Virus record (IMG/VR): IMGVR_UViG_3300042992_000859
Span: 1-34,671 of that record
Source: a virus
DNA length: 34,671 nucleotides
Direction: 5' to 3' (one strand)
Part shown: positions 1 through 7,277 of the stretch, one piece after another
Layout: each line of letters begins with the position of its first letter
Position numbering within the stretch: the stretch's first letter is position 1
The notes under the pieces: generated by a model
What the model was told of the DNA's origin: nothing
What the model saw: only the letters and a program-made list of their open reading frames with translations
Database searches by the model: none
Translations under genes and position numbers: made by a program

Positions 1-731
1 TCGGCCCTATTGACCTCCAGATTCCCTGCCTGTTCAACGGAACGACCCTTTGCAATCAAGACGACCTGACGGAGACGAACGACCCTTACAATATCAACAA
101 GGACTCAACGCCGAAGTGGGCGAACATGGCTAACTCTAGCACCTTGAGCGGGATGGATAGCTTGGTCAATGCGAACGATGATTGGTATGAAGAGTTCGTT
201 GGCCCGGCGGATTGGACTTCCGCAAACTACGACTACAAGCTTCCCGGAAGCTGTGCGGCTCAGGACGACGGCAAGACTTGCGAGCATCCGTTCCAGTTCC
301 ATCCGTTCACGGTTGTGGTTGACCCACAGAATCCTTCGATGACGCTTTACCGGGCGAATGTCTGCTCCGGCATGGTCAACAACCTGGTTCCCTACGACGA
401 GCCATCTTCTGGTCAGAAGCTCCCGGCGACCATCGACTTCCTCATCAACGCGGACACCTACATCTATCTGCGACTTGGAACAGAGGCTTACGCCTCCAAC
501 AATCCTGTCTTCCCGGTGACGGACGAAACGAATGTCTACTACCCGACCATCGTCCAGTCCCAGACGGAGCTGACGGACACCGACGAGTACTGCTACATCC
601 TCATGGGCGTGGCGCGGAACATCGGCGACCCCGACACCTTCACGATTGACCAGACCATCTCCGGCTCTGTCTGGGCCGAGCGCCTGAAGATTGGCACGGA
701 TACTGCCCGTTATTACTGGGCGGGAGTCTAA
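1..731 (+). CDS. tail protein, 3' part (5' end outside window)
   Basis: The frame is open from base 3 to the TAA at 729-731, so the start lies upstream of the window. The visible 242 residues are rich in Asp, Thr, Asn and aromatic residues with no membrane segment, as in beta-rich phage tail or baseplate proteins. No family was recognised. The first in-frame ATG (126) is internal because the coding pattern continues upstream of it. The gene probably continues the one cut at the right end (33863-34671): both read Ile-Asp through a shared 9-bp word in the same frame, which would give a protein of about 507 residues. The stop overlaps the next ATG (TAATG). Confidence 0.75.
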   Translation, partial: GPIDLQIPCLFNGTTLCNQDDLTETNDPYNINKDSTPKWANMANSSTLSGMDSLVNANDDWYEEFVGPADWTSANYDYKLPGSCAAQDDGKTCEHPFQFHPFTVVVDPQNPSMTLYRANVCSGMVNNLVPYDEPSSGQKLPATIDFLINADTYIYLRLGTEAYASNNPVFPVTDETNVYYPTIVQSQTELTDTDEYCYILMGVARNIGDPDTFTIDQTISGSVWAERLKIGTDTARYYWAGV

Positions 732-1213
732 TGGCTACCCGCATCGGCGGGCCGAAGGTAGGTGGGTTCAACCCATCAGGGCCGACTTGGGGTTCGATGC
801 GTTCGCCGCTTGTGCTTAACGCATTCACTTGGAACGCATCATATACAGAATTCTCAAGGCAATGGCCTTTGAGCGTAGCAAGTCCTCCTAAGTTCTTCAA
901 ATGGGATAGCGGCTCCCTATTCCGTCAAGATACATACGGCCCACCTCCATACTATACCATTTCCAATAACAGTCAGGAAGTCCCAGAACCCCCTATCATT
1001 TATACCGGGTGGAGCATCGGAATACAGTACCCAAACAAGACAGTCGACAACCATGACTTCCTTCAGCTCGTAGGCGAGGCATTGGATACGGACATCGGGA
1101 CGTTCATCATTACGGCAGACGCTCACGACCCCAACCAAGGAGGTCAGACCCTTTCTGACCAGCCTCCAGGCGGGACTGAGATTTATGACATCGGGAAGCT
1201 GACAGGGTTCTGA
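731..1213 (+). CDS. hypothetical tail-associated protein
   Basis: A 160-aa protein starting one base inside the previous stop (TAATG), which indicates translational coupling. It is rich in Pro, Gly, Tyr and Trp, with no signal peptide, membrane segment or recognised motif. Its position between a tail gene and the collagen-like fibre makes a tail-tip or fibre-attachment role plausible, but that rests on context alone. The DNA here is a little more A+T-rich than its neighbours. The stop is two bases before the TTGACTCCCGCGTAG element at 1216. Confidence 0.7.
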   Translation: MATRIGGPKVGGFNPSGPTWGSMRSPLVLNAFTWNASYTEFSRQWPLSVASPPKFFKWDSGSLFRQDTYGPPPYYTISNNSQEVPEPPIIYTGWSIGIQYPNKTVDNHDFLQLVGEALDTDIGTFIITADAHDPNQGGQTLSDQPPGGTEIYDIGKLTGF

Positions 1214-1215
1214 CT

Positions 1216-1230
1216 TTGACTCCCGCGTAG
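1216..1230 (+). promoter_or_regulatory. late element TTGACTCCCGCGTAG, copy 1
   Basis: An exact 15-nt copy of a motif present five times, always in front of structural genes (also at 24263, 27552, 29088, 30787). Four nucleotides (GGTC) separate it from the ATG at 1235. The TTGAC part resembles a -35 box, but 17 nt downstream is inside the coding sequence with no -10 box. An activator site, unusual promoter, RNA-processing site or translational enhancer are all possible. Confidence 0.6.
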
Positions 1231-1234
1231 GGTC

Positions 1235-1561
1235 ATGGCGGCACCGACAATCATTTGGAAGCGCGGGCAGACTTTCGTGGCATCCGGCCCTTACGTCCCA
1301 GGCGCGGGCGACCCGGTCAACCTAGCCGGGGTCACCATCGAAAGCGAGGTCATGGACTTCTCCAGGGTTCGCCGACCCCTCGCCGTCACCATCGGCCAAG
1401 ACAATCTGACTGTGACGCTCAGGGCGGAAGCTTCTGATACGGCGGAATGGACGGTCGGGACTGCCGCCATCGACCTCCGTTGCGTAAAGGACGGAATCGT
1501 TTTCGCCACTACGACTGTCCGCTTCGTCGTCGACCAAGAAATCACTCTCCCGAATGGCTAA
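1235..1561 (+). CDS. small tail/fibre-associated protein, beta-sandwich-like
   Basis: A 108-aa protein with alternating hydrophobic and polar strands and conserved-looking Trp residues (Trp8, Trp73). It resembles in style the short Ig-like or baseplate-upper-like proteins often encoded just before phage fibres, but no family is assigned. Its end overlaps the fibre start by 8 nt, so it is probably made at a level matched to the fibre. The late 15-nt element lies immediately upstream. Function is inferred from position only. Confidence 0.7.
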   Translation: MAAPTIIWKRGQTFVASGPYVPGAGDPVNLAGVTIESEVMDFSRVRRPLAVTIGQDNLTVTLRAEASDTAEWTVGTAAIDLRCVKDGIVFATTTVRFVVDQEITLPNG

Positions 1562-3560
1562 CATCGAACTTACCCTGACCCCGGCTTCTCCTACCGGGTC
1601 AATGGTCTTCACCCTGGGCGCACCTGGCGCTCAAGGCCCGGCCGGAACCATCGCCGTCGGGACTGTCACGGCGAGCGCACCTGGCGCACCCGCGGTCATC
1701 GTCAATGTCGGAACGCCTACCGCGGCTATCCTTGACTTCACCATCCCGCGCGGGGAGCAGGGTACCCAGGGAATCCAAGGCATCCAGGGCATCCAGGGAA
1801 TCCAAGGAATCCAAGGAATCCCCGGCGACAAGGGAGACAAGGGCGACCAAGGCATCCCGGGAACTTCCGGTGTCGCCTTCGCTACGGCTCCGCTGTCCTA
1901 CGACTCTGGCACCCAGACTGTCAGCATCAGCGGCAACCCGACGTTCGACAGCGTACTAGTCGGCGGAGGACTCGGTGGCCTGAACCAGACTCAGGTCTTT
2001 GTCGGCGACATCGCTGGAAGCAACTACCTCGATTTGGCTGACGGATTGGTTATGCAAGTTGGAGCTGGAATCACTTTCCCTAACTCCACAGTTCAGACAA
2101 CCGCGTTCCCCGGCTTCGCTGGCTACGCGCTAGAGTCTTGGGTGACTGCCGGGTTCGCCGTCAAGTCCGCAGGACAGCCAGTCTCTGGGACTGTCGGCCA
2201 GGTTCTAACCAAGAACAGCGGAACGAACTACGACTCGTCGTGGGCTACGCTCATCCCGGGCGACCGCTACCTGACGACATCGACGACGAGCCTTCAAATC
2301 AATAACCAGCCCAAGACGCTAACGATTGGGACAGGGTTGTCGTATACTTCTCAGCAGGACGTTGTCATCGCCTACGATGCTAACCACCACATGCATGCCA
2401 GGGTGCTGACCTACAACTCCGCCACCGGAGTGATGACTGTTGATGTCCTGAGCCACTCTGGAACAGGAACATTCGCCCTCTGGACTGTCAATGTTGGAGG
2501 AGCTGTTCCGGCTCAGTCCGTTGCCTGGGGTTCTATCACCGGGACGCTCGGCAATCAGACTGACCTGGCTACGGCACTCAACGCGAAGCTTTCGACTGTT
2601 GATGCGGCCGCAACTTACTATCCGCTGACCAACCCGACCGGGTTCATCACTAGCGCGGCGCTGACTCCGTATCTGACGACGGCGACCGCGGCCTCGACTT
2701 ACTTCACCATCGCCTCTGCCGCCGGGAAAGCGAACCTATCCGGGGCGACGTTCACGGGCAAGGTCAACTTGGCAACGATTTCGGCATCAAGCCCGAGCGT
2801 GAACCTCGGAGGGCAATGCGACTCTGCACCGACTTCGGCAACGAACGGAGACCTGTGGATTTCAAATGCGGCCTCGCCTAAACTGACCTATCGGACTAAC
2901 GGGATTAACTACAACTTGGCCGTCCTGAATCAGTTCAACACCTTTACCGGGCAGATGGTGATTAATACCACTTCTTCTGGTACCTCCGCCCTGCGCGTCA
3001 CTCAGCTCGGAACCGCCAACGCCATCGAGGTCGAGGACAGCACCAGCCCTGACTCGACTCGCTTCGTCGTCGATGCGAACGGCAAGGTCGGCATCGGCGT
3101 TGCCCCGGATGCTTCCGCCGCGCTCAAGGTCGATACGAACGGCATCATGTTCGGCGATGGGACGACGCAGACGACAGCCGCAGTTCCGCCGACTCCTCCG
3201 ACTCCTCCAAGCCCAATCATCGCTTTTGCGAACACGATTGCGTCTCAGATTACATCTCTGACTTGGAATCTTAACAGCGACGGAATGACGGCAAACATTC
3301 AATTTGTTTTCAACCTGAACAACGCATCCGTAATCGAACGGATGAGGACAAGTAGTGGTCAAAATGCTTACATCAGTTGCACCTTTAATAATGGATTTGG
3401 TTACACGCAAACTGTCTGGTGTCTAATCTCCTCCCCTTTGACTTCTGTCACGACGACCGATTTTAGTGAATCATTCCAATACTCAGTCGGACTGAACGGA
3501 ACTGTAAGGGTCAAACTTGGAAACGAACAGGGCTACGACTTTTACGACATCACTCTATGA
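1554..3560 (+). CDS. collagen-like tail fibre protein
   Basis: A 668-aa likely trimeric fibre. After a short beta-rich head (about residues 1-60), a Gly-X-Y tract runs from about residue 67 to 108 (GEQGTQGIQ, repeated GIQ, then GIPGDKGDKGDQGIPG). Collagen-like triplets of this kind form triple-helical shafts in phage fibres. The remainder is Ser/Thr/Gly-rich beta structure with fibre-type segments: an ITFPNSTVQTTAFPG stretch near 179, GATFTGKVNL near 396, and GTTQTTAAVP near 536, followed by a Pro-rich hinge (PPTPPTPPSP). The last 110 residues are probably a globular receptor-binding tip. No lyase or glycosidase signature was seen. ATGA overlap with the next gene. Confidence 0.88.
   Translation: MANIELTLTPASPTGSMVFTLGAPGAQGPAGTIAVGTVTASAPGAPAVIVNVGTPTAAILDFTIPRGEQGTQGIQGIQGIQGIQGIQGIPGDKGDKGDQGIPGTSGVAFATAPLSYDSGTQTVSISGNPTFDSVLVGGGLGGLNQTQVFVGDIAGSNYLDLADGLVMQVGAGITFPNSTVQTTAFPGFAGYALESWVTAGFAVKSAGQPVSGTVGQVLTKNSGTNYDSSWATLIPGDRYLTTSTTSLQINNQPKTLTIGTGLSYTSQQDVVIAYDANHHMHARVLTYNSATGVMTVDVLSHSGTGTFALWTVNVGGAVPAQSVAWGSITGTLGNQTDLATALNAKLSTVDAAATYYPLTNPTGFITSAALTPYLTTATAASTYFTIASAAGKANLSGATFTGKVNLATISASSPSVNLGGQCDSAPTSATNGDLWISNAASPKLTYRTNGINYNLAVLNQFNTFTGQMVINTTSSGTSALRVTQLGTANAIEVEDSTSPDSTRFVVDANGKVGIGVAPDASAALKVDTNGIMFGDGTTQTTAAVPPTPPTPPSPIIAFANTIASQITSLTWNLNSDGMTANIQFVFNLNNASVIERMRTSSGQNAYISCTFNNGFGYTQTVWCLISSPLTSVTTTDFSESFQYSVGLNGTVRVKLGNEQGYDFYDITL
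1761..1823 (+). repeat. 9-bp tandem repeats encoding Gly-Ile-Gln triplets
   Basis: Seven consecutive 9-bp units of the form GGNATCCAR (first unit GGTACCCAG, last GGAATCCCC) encode GTQ, five GIQ and GIP. Near-identical units without a frame break invite slippage in multiples of 9 bp, changing shaft length without losing frame. Confidence 0.9.
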
Positions 3561-3661
3561 CCTACCTCATCGCCATCGCTCTTGGTTTCGCCGCCGGAGT
3601 CTACCGAAACACCATCATCGAAAAGGCCCGCGAGCTTTACATCAAGTACTGCTCCAAGTGA
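3557..3661 (+). CDS. 34-aa single-pass membrane protein
   Basis: A very small gene with ATGA overlaps at both ends (start inside the fibre stop, stop inside the next start). The product begins MTYLIAIALGFAAGVYR and continues into a basic amphipathic tail ending KYCSK. One hydrophobic segment of about 16 residues followed by Arg/Lys suggests an N-out/C-in membrane peptide. Sitting directly before a lipoprotein gene and a holin-like gene, it may be a pinholin-like or antiholin-like lysis component. That role is inferred; no family was recognised. Confidence 0.6.
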   Translation: MTYLIAIALGFAAGVYRNTIIEKARELYIKYCSK

Positions 3662-4383
3662 TGCGTCTCGCCGCGGTCATCGCCCTCCTTGCTTTGACCG
3701 GGTGCAAGTCCACGCCGAAGGTCGAGCCTATTCCTGTCCAACCTCCCGCGCCGACCAAGGAGTCCGTCGTGAATAACCTGGGCAAAGACTTGGACAAGAC
3801 AGACCACCGGGTCGCCTCGGCGCTGGTCGCCATCGAGAAGAACGCGGACAAGCCGAAGGTCGTCGTCGCGGAGTCTCGCCTGGCGCAGTCGTACCTTCCT
3901 GAACCTCCGGCCGGGGATGTCTCCTTCGCGATGGCCCGCGCAACCAAGTCTGACCCTCTGGATTACAAGAAGCAGATGGAGTTCGGGCGGCAACTGGCGA
4001 CCGCGGTCAACAAGGCATGGGAGAAGTTGGAAGCCGACCAGAAGGAAGCCGCCAGGGTTTCCGGCCTGAAGGATGCCCGCATCAAGGAGCTGACCGAAGA
4101 GGTCGCCCGGGTGAAGCAGGAAGCTTCCCAGAACATCTGGACACTGACTGGTGCGGCATTGTTCGTCGCTGGCGCTCTTGCCACAGCCTTTGTCGGCCCG
4201 CGTATCGGCATCCCCCTCATCGCGTGTGCGGCCCTCGCTGGCGCTGTCCCCTTCATCTACGACTCCCCCTACTTCCTCTTGGTCGCCATTGGAACATTCG
4301 CCATCGCTTCAGGCTTCGGCCTTTGGTGGGTCTGGGACAAGGTTCGTGACTCCGTGAACTCCTCCAATGGCAAAAGGGATTAA
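3661..4383 (+). CDS. lipoprotein with C-terminal membrane domain, u-spanin-like
   Basis: A 240-aa protein with a lipoprotein signal: MRLAAVIALLALTGC, lipobox LTGC, lipidation predicted at Cys15. Residues about 20-155 are charged and helical, with coiled-coil character toward the end. The C-terminus has three hydrophobic stretches (about 158-177, 181-200, 205-228) ending WWVWDKV. Joining an outer-membrane lipid anchor to an inner-membrane anchor is the defining plan of unimolecular spanins such as T1 gp11, which fuse the two membranes of Gram-negative hosts at lysis; known u-spanins have one C-terminal membrane helix, so the polytopic end is unusual. The start at 3661 is fixed by the signal peptide and the TGATG junction; upstream in-frame ATGs would destroy the signal. 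Confidence 0.65.
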   Translation: MRLAAVIALLALTGCKSTPKVEPIPVQPPAPTKESVVNNLGKDLDKTDHRVASALVAIEKNADKPKVVVAESRLAQSYLPEPPAGDVSFAMARATKSDPLDYKKQMEFGRQLATAVNKAWEKLEADQKEAARVSGLKDARIKELTEEVARVKQEASQNIWTLTGAALFVAGALATAFVGPRIGIPLIACAALAGAVPFIYDSPYFLLVAIGTFAIASGFGLWWVWDKVRDSVNSSNGKRD

Positions 4384-4663
4384 GGTCACTTGGCGCAAGC
4401 TTGGTCGCGAGGTCGCGTGGGGACAGGCGCACTTCGACGCGGCGCGTCCGCTCATCGAGATTGACCCTCGCCTGGGCGCGAAGCGACAGTTGGAAGTCCT
4501 GTGCCACGAGGTTCTTCACATCACGATGTTCCCTGGCGACGCGTCCCCCGAAACTGAAAAGGTCGTAGACGCGGCCGGAAAGAAACTCTGCGAGACCCTC
4601 TGGAAGCAGAACTACCGCCGGGTGCTGATGGACAAGAACACGAACCCTCCGCGCATCTCATGA
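4367..4663 (+). CDS. small HExxH zinc metallopeptidase-like protein
   Basis: A 98-aa protein with the zinc-binding motif HEVLH at residues 47-51, in a helix after a strand (LIEIDPRLGAKRQLEVLC). This matches the minimal core of SprT-like or ImmA-type metallopeptidases found in many phages. The third metal ligand is not obvious; Glu62 in ASPETEK or an acidic residue nearby is a candidate. It overlaps the lipoprotein gene by 17 nt and the holin-like gene by 4 nt, so it belongs to the lysis block, yet it has no export signal. Substrate unknown; a role in peptidoglycan cleavage is not shown. Confidence 0.7.
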   Translation: MAKGIKVTWRKLGREVAWGQAHFDAARPLIEIDPRLGAKRQLEVLCHEVLHITMFPGDASPETEKVVDAAGKKLCETLWKQNYRRVLMDKNTNPPRIS

Positions 4664-5037
4664 GCGCCGCGCCGTTCACCCCGGAAGACATCCCCAAGGA
4701 GGTCAAGGACGGCCTCGTCGCCTCTGTCCTTGGAGGCCTGGCGATGACCGCTCGCCTCCTTCTATCGACTGAGCCTGTTTCAATTGGATGGGTCGCTCGC
4801 CGGGTGTGTGCGGCCGCAATCACCGCGGCTATCGTAGGCTACGCCATCCAAGAACACATCACTTCGCCAGGTCTTCGGATGGGAGTCGTGGGTGCGGCCG
4901 GGTATGCCGCTCCAGAGTGCTTGGACTACTTGCTCAAGTACGTCAAGGCCCGCGGGGAAAAGGAAGTCAGCGCCATCGCCGGGAAACTTCCCAAGCCTAA
5001 TGTCAAAAGGAAGCCCACATCCAAGCGGAGGAAGTGA
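4660..5037 (+). CDS. holin-like membrane protein
   Basis: A 125-aa protein with a polar N-terminus (TPEDIPKEVKDGLVASVLGG), two or three moderately hydrophobic helices (about 19-38, 48-66 and 72-90) and a strongly basic C-terminal tail (KLPKPNVKRKPTSKRRK). Length, helix number and basic tail fit LydA-like or class I/II phage holins, which form inner-membrane holes that time lysis. ATGA overlap with the upstream peptidase gene. It could instead be another membrane protein of the lysis block. Confidence 0.6.
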   Translation: MSAAPFTPEDIPKEVKDGLVASVLGGLAMTARLLLSTEPVSIGWVARRVCAAAITAAIVGYAIQEHITSPGLRMGVVGAAGYAAPECLDYLLKYVKARGEKEVSAIAGKLPKPNVKRKPTSKRRK

Positions 5038-5050
5038 GGGGAACCTCATC

Positions 5051-5368
5051 GTGGCGGTCTTCCTTCTGACTGCCTTCGCCGGGGCATCGGCGCTTGGCTC
5101 GGCGTACATTTCAGGCTTCGTCCTTGACCAGCTTCAATCAACAGAGGCGATGGCGCTCATCATCACGGACGGCGGAATCAAGTCTGACTCCAAGGAGCTG
5201 GAACGAAACCTGTCCACGGCAACCCTGGCGCTCAATGCTTGCCGGGACTTGGGATGGGCGCTCTCCGTGGGGTGCATAGGGGTCGGGGTAGCCCTTGGTA
5301 TCAGGTGGAGGGGGAAAACGCCTCCAGAGCCAAGCCAGAGGGGTAAAACAGGCATCCGGCGGCGATAG
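5051..5368 (+). CDS. hypothetical membrane protein of the lysis block
   Basis: Start proposed at GTG 5051, with AGGGG about ten bases upstream; ATG 5000, overlapping the holin-like gene, is an alternative. The product of about 105 aa has an N-terminal hydrophobic segment (VAVFLLTAFAGASALGSAYI), a polar central helix (STEAMALIITDG...SKELERNLSTATLAL) and a second hydrophobic segment (ALSVGCIGVGVALGI) followed by a basic tail. Two membrane segments flanking a possible coiled coil would suit a second holin/antiholin or an i-spanin-like partner. Function is not established. Confidence 0.5.
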   Translation: MAVFLLTAFAGASALGSAYISGFVLDQLQSTEAMALIITDGGIKSDSKELERNLSTATLALNACRDLGWALSVGCIGVGVALGIRWRGKTPPEPSQRGKTGIRRR

Positions 5369-5385
5369 GTTTACCGGAGACAGGC

Positions 5386-5400
5386 TCGGGGAAGCCCCGA
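5386..5400 (+). terminator. short GC hairpin after lysis block
   Basis: TCGGGG-AAG-CCCCGA forms a perfect 6-bp stem with a 3-nt loop, followed by AATCTAGATTTAT. The trailing U-run is weak, so this may be only a partial terminator separating the lysis block from the promoter cassette just downstream. Confidence 0.4.
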
Positions 5401-5407
5401 AATCTAG

Positions 5408-5466
5408 ATTTATGATAGAAAAGTCATTGTCGCCAGGCGGATGGTGACCCAAGGTTGTGTTCGTTC
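5408..5466 (+). promoter_or_regulatory. early promoter-like cassette P1
   Basis: ATTTAT (5408-5413), 13 nt, TTGTC (5427-5431), then 29 nt to TCGTTC (5461-5466) and the CCAAACCA leader before ATG 5486. The same ordered elements occur at 6826, 9112 and 17611. TTGTC resembles a -35 hexamer; a candidate -10 at 17-18 nt is CAAGGT, which is far from TATAAT, so host sigma preference or an activator must be unusual. The A+T-rich ATTTAT could act as an UP element. Confidence 0.55.
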
Positions 5467-5485
5467 AACCAAACCACCAATACAA

Positions 5486-5770
5486 ATGACCGCCATCAAA
5501 ACCATCACCTCCAAAGAACTCAAGGCCGAGGGCCGAAAGCTCCGCCGGAAGGCTCACATCATCAAGTCCCACCCCTGCGTCCGCGACATCTCCGACGAGC
5601 GCGCCACGGAGAACGGCTTCTGGATTTACCTTCACGACGGATGGGTCTGCCCGAACTCCGAGGGCAACGCCATCAGCGAGGACACCATCAAGGAAGCCGT
5701 CAAGTGCCTCAAGGGTATCACCTACGACCCCTCCACGCTCGACGGCGAGCCTGTCATCGCCCTGGTCTAA
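5486..5770 (+). CDS. hypothetical early protein
   Basis: A 94-aa protein, first gene of the early block driven from P1. It starts with a basic helix (KELKAEGRKLRRKAHIIK) followed by an alpha/beta part containing GFWIYLHDGWVCPNSEGNAI. No family recognised. The basic N-terminus could contact nucleic acid; this is a guess. The start is the ATG after the leader ACCAAACCACC..ACAAATGACC; an in-frame ATG at 5441 lies inside the promoter cassette and is rejected. Confidence 0.75.
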   Translation: MTAIKTITSKELKAEGRKLRRKAHIIKSHPCVRDISDERATENGFWIYLHDGWVCPNSEGNAISEDTIKEAVKCLKGITYDPSTLDGEPVIALV

Positions 5771-5794
5771 TCAACCTCCAGCCGACAAACGAAC

Positions 5795-6106
5795 ATGACT
5801 CGCATCCTCCAAGAAACCGCGCTCGACAACTCCGAGGCAGTCCTCATCAGCACCTTCCGCGACGCAGGGTTGACCGTCCCGCGCGGACTCCCGGTGAGCT
5901 GGGATGAGGCCGATGCCAAGGAGCGCTCCGTGTGCCTCTGGTACACTCACAACATCCTGTCCTACTTCGATAAAGCCCAGGTCGCCAATCACATCGTCGG
6001 GTGCGAGTTGCTCGCCAACGAAAGAGCCGGGCGAAAGCCTGTCATGTCCAAGGCCCGCGCCGACCAGATTCGCGCGATGGTCTTCTCCACTCCCACCAAG
6101 GAATAA
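5795..6106 (+). CDS. hypothetical early protein
   Basis: A 103-aa mostly helical, soluble protein (for example FRDAGLTVPRGLPVSWDEADAK and a C-terminal MSKARADQIRAMV). No recognised motif. The ATG follows the leader ACAAACGAACATGACTC, a sequence pattern repeated before several other early genes and lacking any Shine-Dalgarno. It lies 24 nt after the preceding gene and is probably co-transcribed from P1. Confidence 0.72.
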   Translation: MTRILQETALDNSEAVLISTFRDAGLTVPRGLPVSWDEADAKERSVCLWYTHNILSYFDKAQVANHIVGCELLANERAGRKPVMSKARADQIRAMVFSTPTKE

Positions 6107-6128
6107 CAACCAACCGAACCAAACAACA

Positions 6129-6398
6129 ATGTATAACCTAGAAACCCTCGGCCGACCCGGTATCTCCATGCTCGGCGGCAACGACCCGGAGTGCGTCCGG
6201 GTGCTGGAAGCCTTCCACAAGTCCCTCGGGCGACCTGAGTGTGAATTGAGCAATGGCGACAGCTTCACCCTGCACATCGCCAAGGGACAGTCTCTCAAGG
6301 AAGCCCTGACCCTGGCCAATGAAGAGTGCCAGCACCCCGACAGCGACGCGCCGCCCGAGGCCCGCGGCCATGTCCAAGCGCTCCTTGCCAATCTCTGA
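6129..6398 (+). CDS. hypothetical early protein
   Basis: An 89-aa acidic, soluble protein (MYNLETLGRPGISMLGGND...). No family recognised. The start is chosen at the ATG after the CCAACCGAACCAAACAACA leader; longer in-frame versions would overlap the previous gene deeply. Four bases separate its TGA from the next ATG. Confidence 0.68.
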   Translation: MYNLETLGRPGISMLGGNDPECVRVLEAFHKSLGRPECELSNGDSFTLHIAKGQSLKEALTLANEECQHPDSDAPPEARGHVQALLANL

Positions 6399-6402
6399 TA
6401 CC

Positions 6403-6609
6403 ATGCACCCTCCCAAGACCGCGCAAACCTTCACGCTCACCCGCGACCAGCTCGTCGGACTGTCCCAGCTTCAGGCCCGAGGCTGGACGCTCGACTTCAA
6501 CGACTTCATGCACCTCCCCGGGGAACGCGCCATCGCCATCCGCGTCGTCGGTCAGTCCGGCATGGTCATGTACATGGTCATCGAGCCGGACGGCTACACT
6601 CACTCCTGA
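6403..6609 (+). CDS. hypothetical early protein
   Basis: A 68-aa soluble alpha/beta protein (LTRDQLVGLSQLQARGWTLDF...AIAIRVVGQSGMVMYMVIEP). No family recognised. ATG 6403 is four bases after the preceding stop; an in-frame ATG at 6370 would overlap the upstream gene by 29 nt and is less likely. Its stop overlaps the next start (TGATG). Confidence 0.65.
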   Translation: MHPPKTAQTFTLTRDQLVGLSQLQARGWTLDFNDFMHLPGERAIAIRVVGQSGMVMYMVIEPDGYTHS

Positions 6610-6788
6610 TGAGTCCTAACTACATCATGTCTGTCCTGCATGGCATGGCGGAGATTCCGCAGGACGCGGACAAGCTCGCCGAGCTGATTGAAGCTGTCGA
6701 GCGCGAGCCGGGTCTGTACCTGACCAACGGAGCTGGATGCCGCGGCTACGAGCAACTGAAAGCCATCGCCGAAGGGGGTATTCTGTGA
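6609..6788 (+). CDS. 59-aa hypothetical protein
   Basis: A short gene starting in the TGATG junction. The product (MSPNYIMSVLHGMAEIPQD...ending IAEGGIL) is helical with an acidic middle (DKLAELIEAVERE). Reading-frame overlap with its neighbour and matching composition support it as real. Unknown function; last gene before the 6795 hairpin and cassette P2. Confidence 0.6.
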   Translation: MSPNYIMSVLHGMAEIPQDADKLAELIEAVEREPGLYLTNGAGCRGYEQLKAIAEGGIL

Positions 6789-6794
6789 GCCTGG

Positions 6795-6810
6795 CCGGAG
6801 TGAACTCCGG
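6795..6810 (+). terminator. hairpin preceding cassette P2
   Basis: CCGGAG-TGAA-CTCCGG is a perfect 6-bp stem with a 4-nt loop seven bases after the stop of the upstream gene. The following AATCCAGAAATCTTCATT has no solid T-run, so termination would be weak. P1 has a comparable hairpin in the equivalent position, suggesting that hairpin plus promoter is a module boundary. Confidence 0.4.
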
Positions 6811-6825
6811 AATCCAGAAATCTTC

Positions 6826-6875
6826 ATTTATCCTCTTGTCACCGGGTCGGCGGGCCGTTTTGAATGACCTCGTTC
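6826..6875 (+). promoter_or_regulatory. early promoter-like cassette P2
   Basis: ATTTAT (6826-6831), 4 nt, TTGTC (6836-6840), 29 nt, TCGTTC (6870-6875), then CACCAAACCAAACTACAAATG. The candidate -10 region here is TTTTGAAT, the most A+T-rich of the four cassettes. Confidence 0.55.
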
Positions 6876-6893
6876 CACCAAACCAAACTACAA

Positions 6894-7112
6894 ATGAACT
6901 CCATCAGCATCACCACCATCATCATCGGCTCCACGCTCGCGAAGCTCTACGGCGCGCCTGGTTTCGACAACAACACGCTCGTCTCGGTCATCTCGGCGTT
7001 CCGCGCCGCGCTCAAGGCCGACCACAAGCGCGTTCCCGCTTGCGACCTGAAGCTCATCGAGATGGCCCGCGCCATCCGAAACGACTTCGGCTACCTGGTC
7101 GAGGTCGCTTAA
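6894..7112 (+). CDS. hypothetical early protein
   Basis: A 72-aa helical protein first in line after P2 (MNSISITTIIIGSTLAKLYGAPGFDN...). The N-terminal ISITTIIIGSTLAKL is hydrophobic enough to be a buried helix or weak membrane anchor. No family recognised. The start is the leader-associated ATG; ATG 6864 lies inside the promoter cassette. Confidence 0.68.
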   Translation: MNSISITTIIIGSTLAKLYGAPGFDNNTLVSVISAFRAALKADHKRVPACDLKLIEMARAIRNDFGYLVEVA

Positions 7113-7131
7113 TCCAACGAAGCTTCGCGCC

Positions 7132-7269
7132 ATGAAGACCCTAGTCACACTCTCTCTCATCGTCATCTTCGGATGGCTCGCGGTCGTCACCTTCTTCGGC
7201 CCGGAACTCTACCGGGCCATCAATGGCCCTGACCCGGTGAAAGCCAAGGTCATCCGCCGCCATCGCTAA
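7132..7269 (+). CDS. 45-aa single-pass membrane protein
   Basis: A short gene whose product starts MKTLVTLSLIVIFGWLAVV, a clear membrane helix, followed by a short periplasmic or cytoplasmic tail ending in a basic cluster (KVIRRHR). Probably an inner-membrane peptide expressed early; a superinfection-exclusion or host-takeover role is possible but unsupported. It fits exactly between its neighbours (20 nt and 8 nt gaps) with no SD. Confidence 0.6.
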   Translation: MKTLVTLSLIVIFGWLAVVTFFGPELYRAINGPDPVKAKVIRRHR

Positions 7270-7277
7270 TCATTACC

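Noticed and set aside
2862-3410. 182-aa minus-strand ORF opposite the fibre gene
   Set aside because: Shadow of the fibre coding sequence; no motif, and no other gene is on the minus strand.
3517-3660. N-terminal extension of the lipoprotein to ATG 3517
   Set aside because: It would bury the signal peptide and lipobox; the TGATG junction at 3661 and the small gene at 3557 explain the region better.
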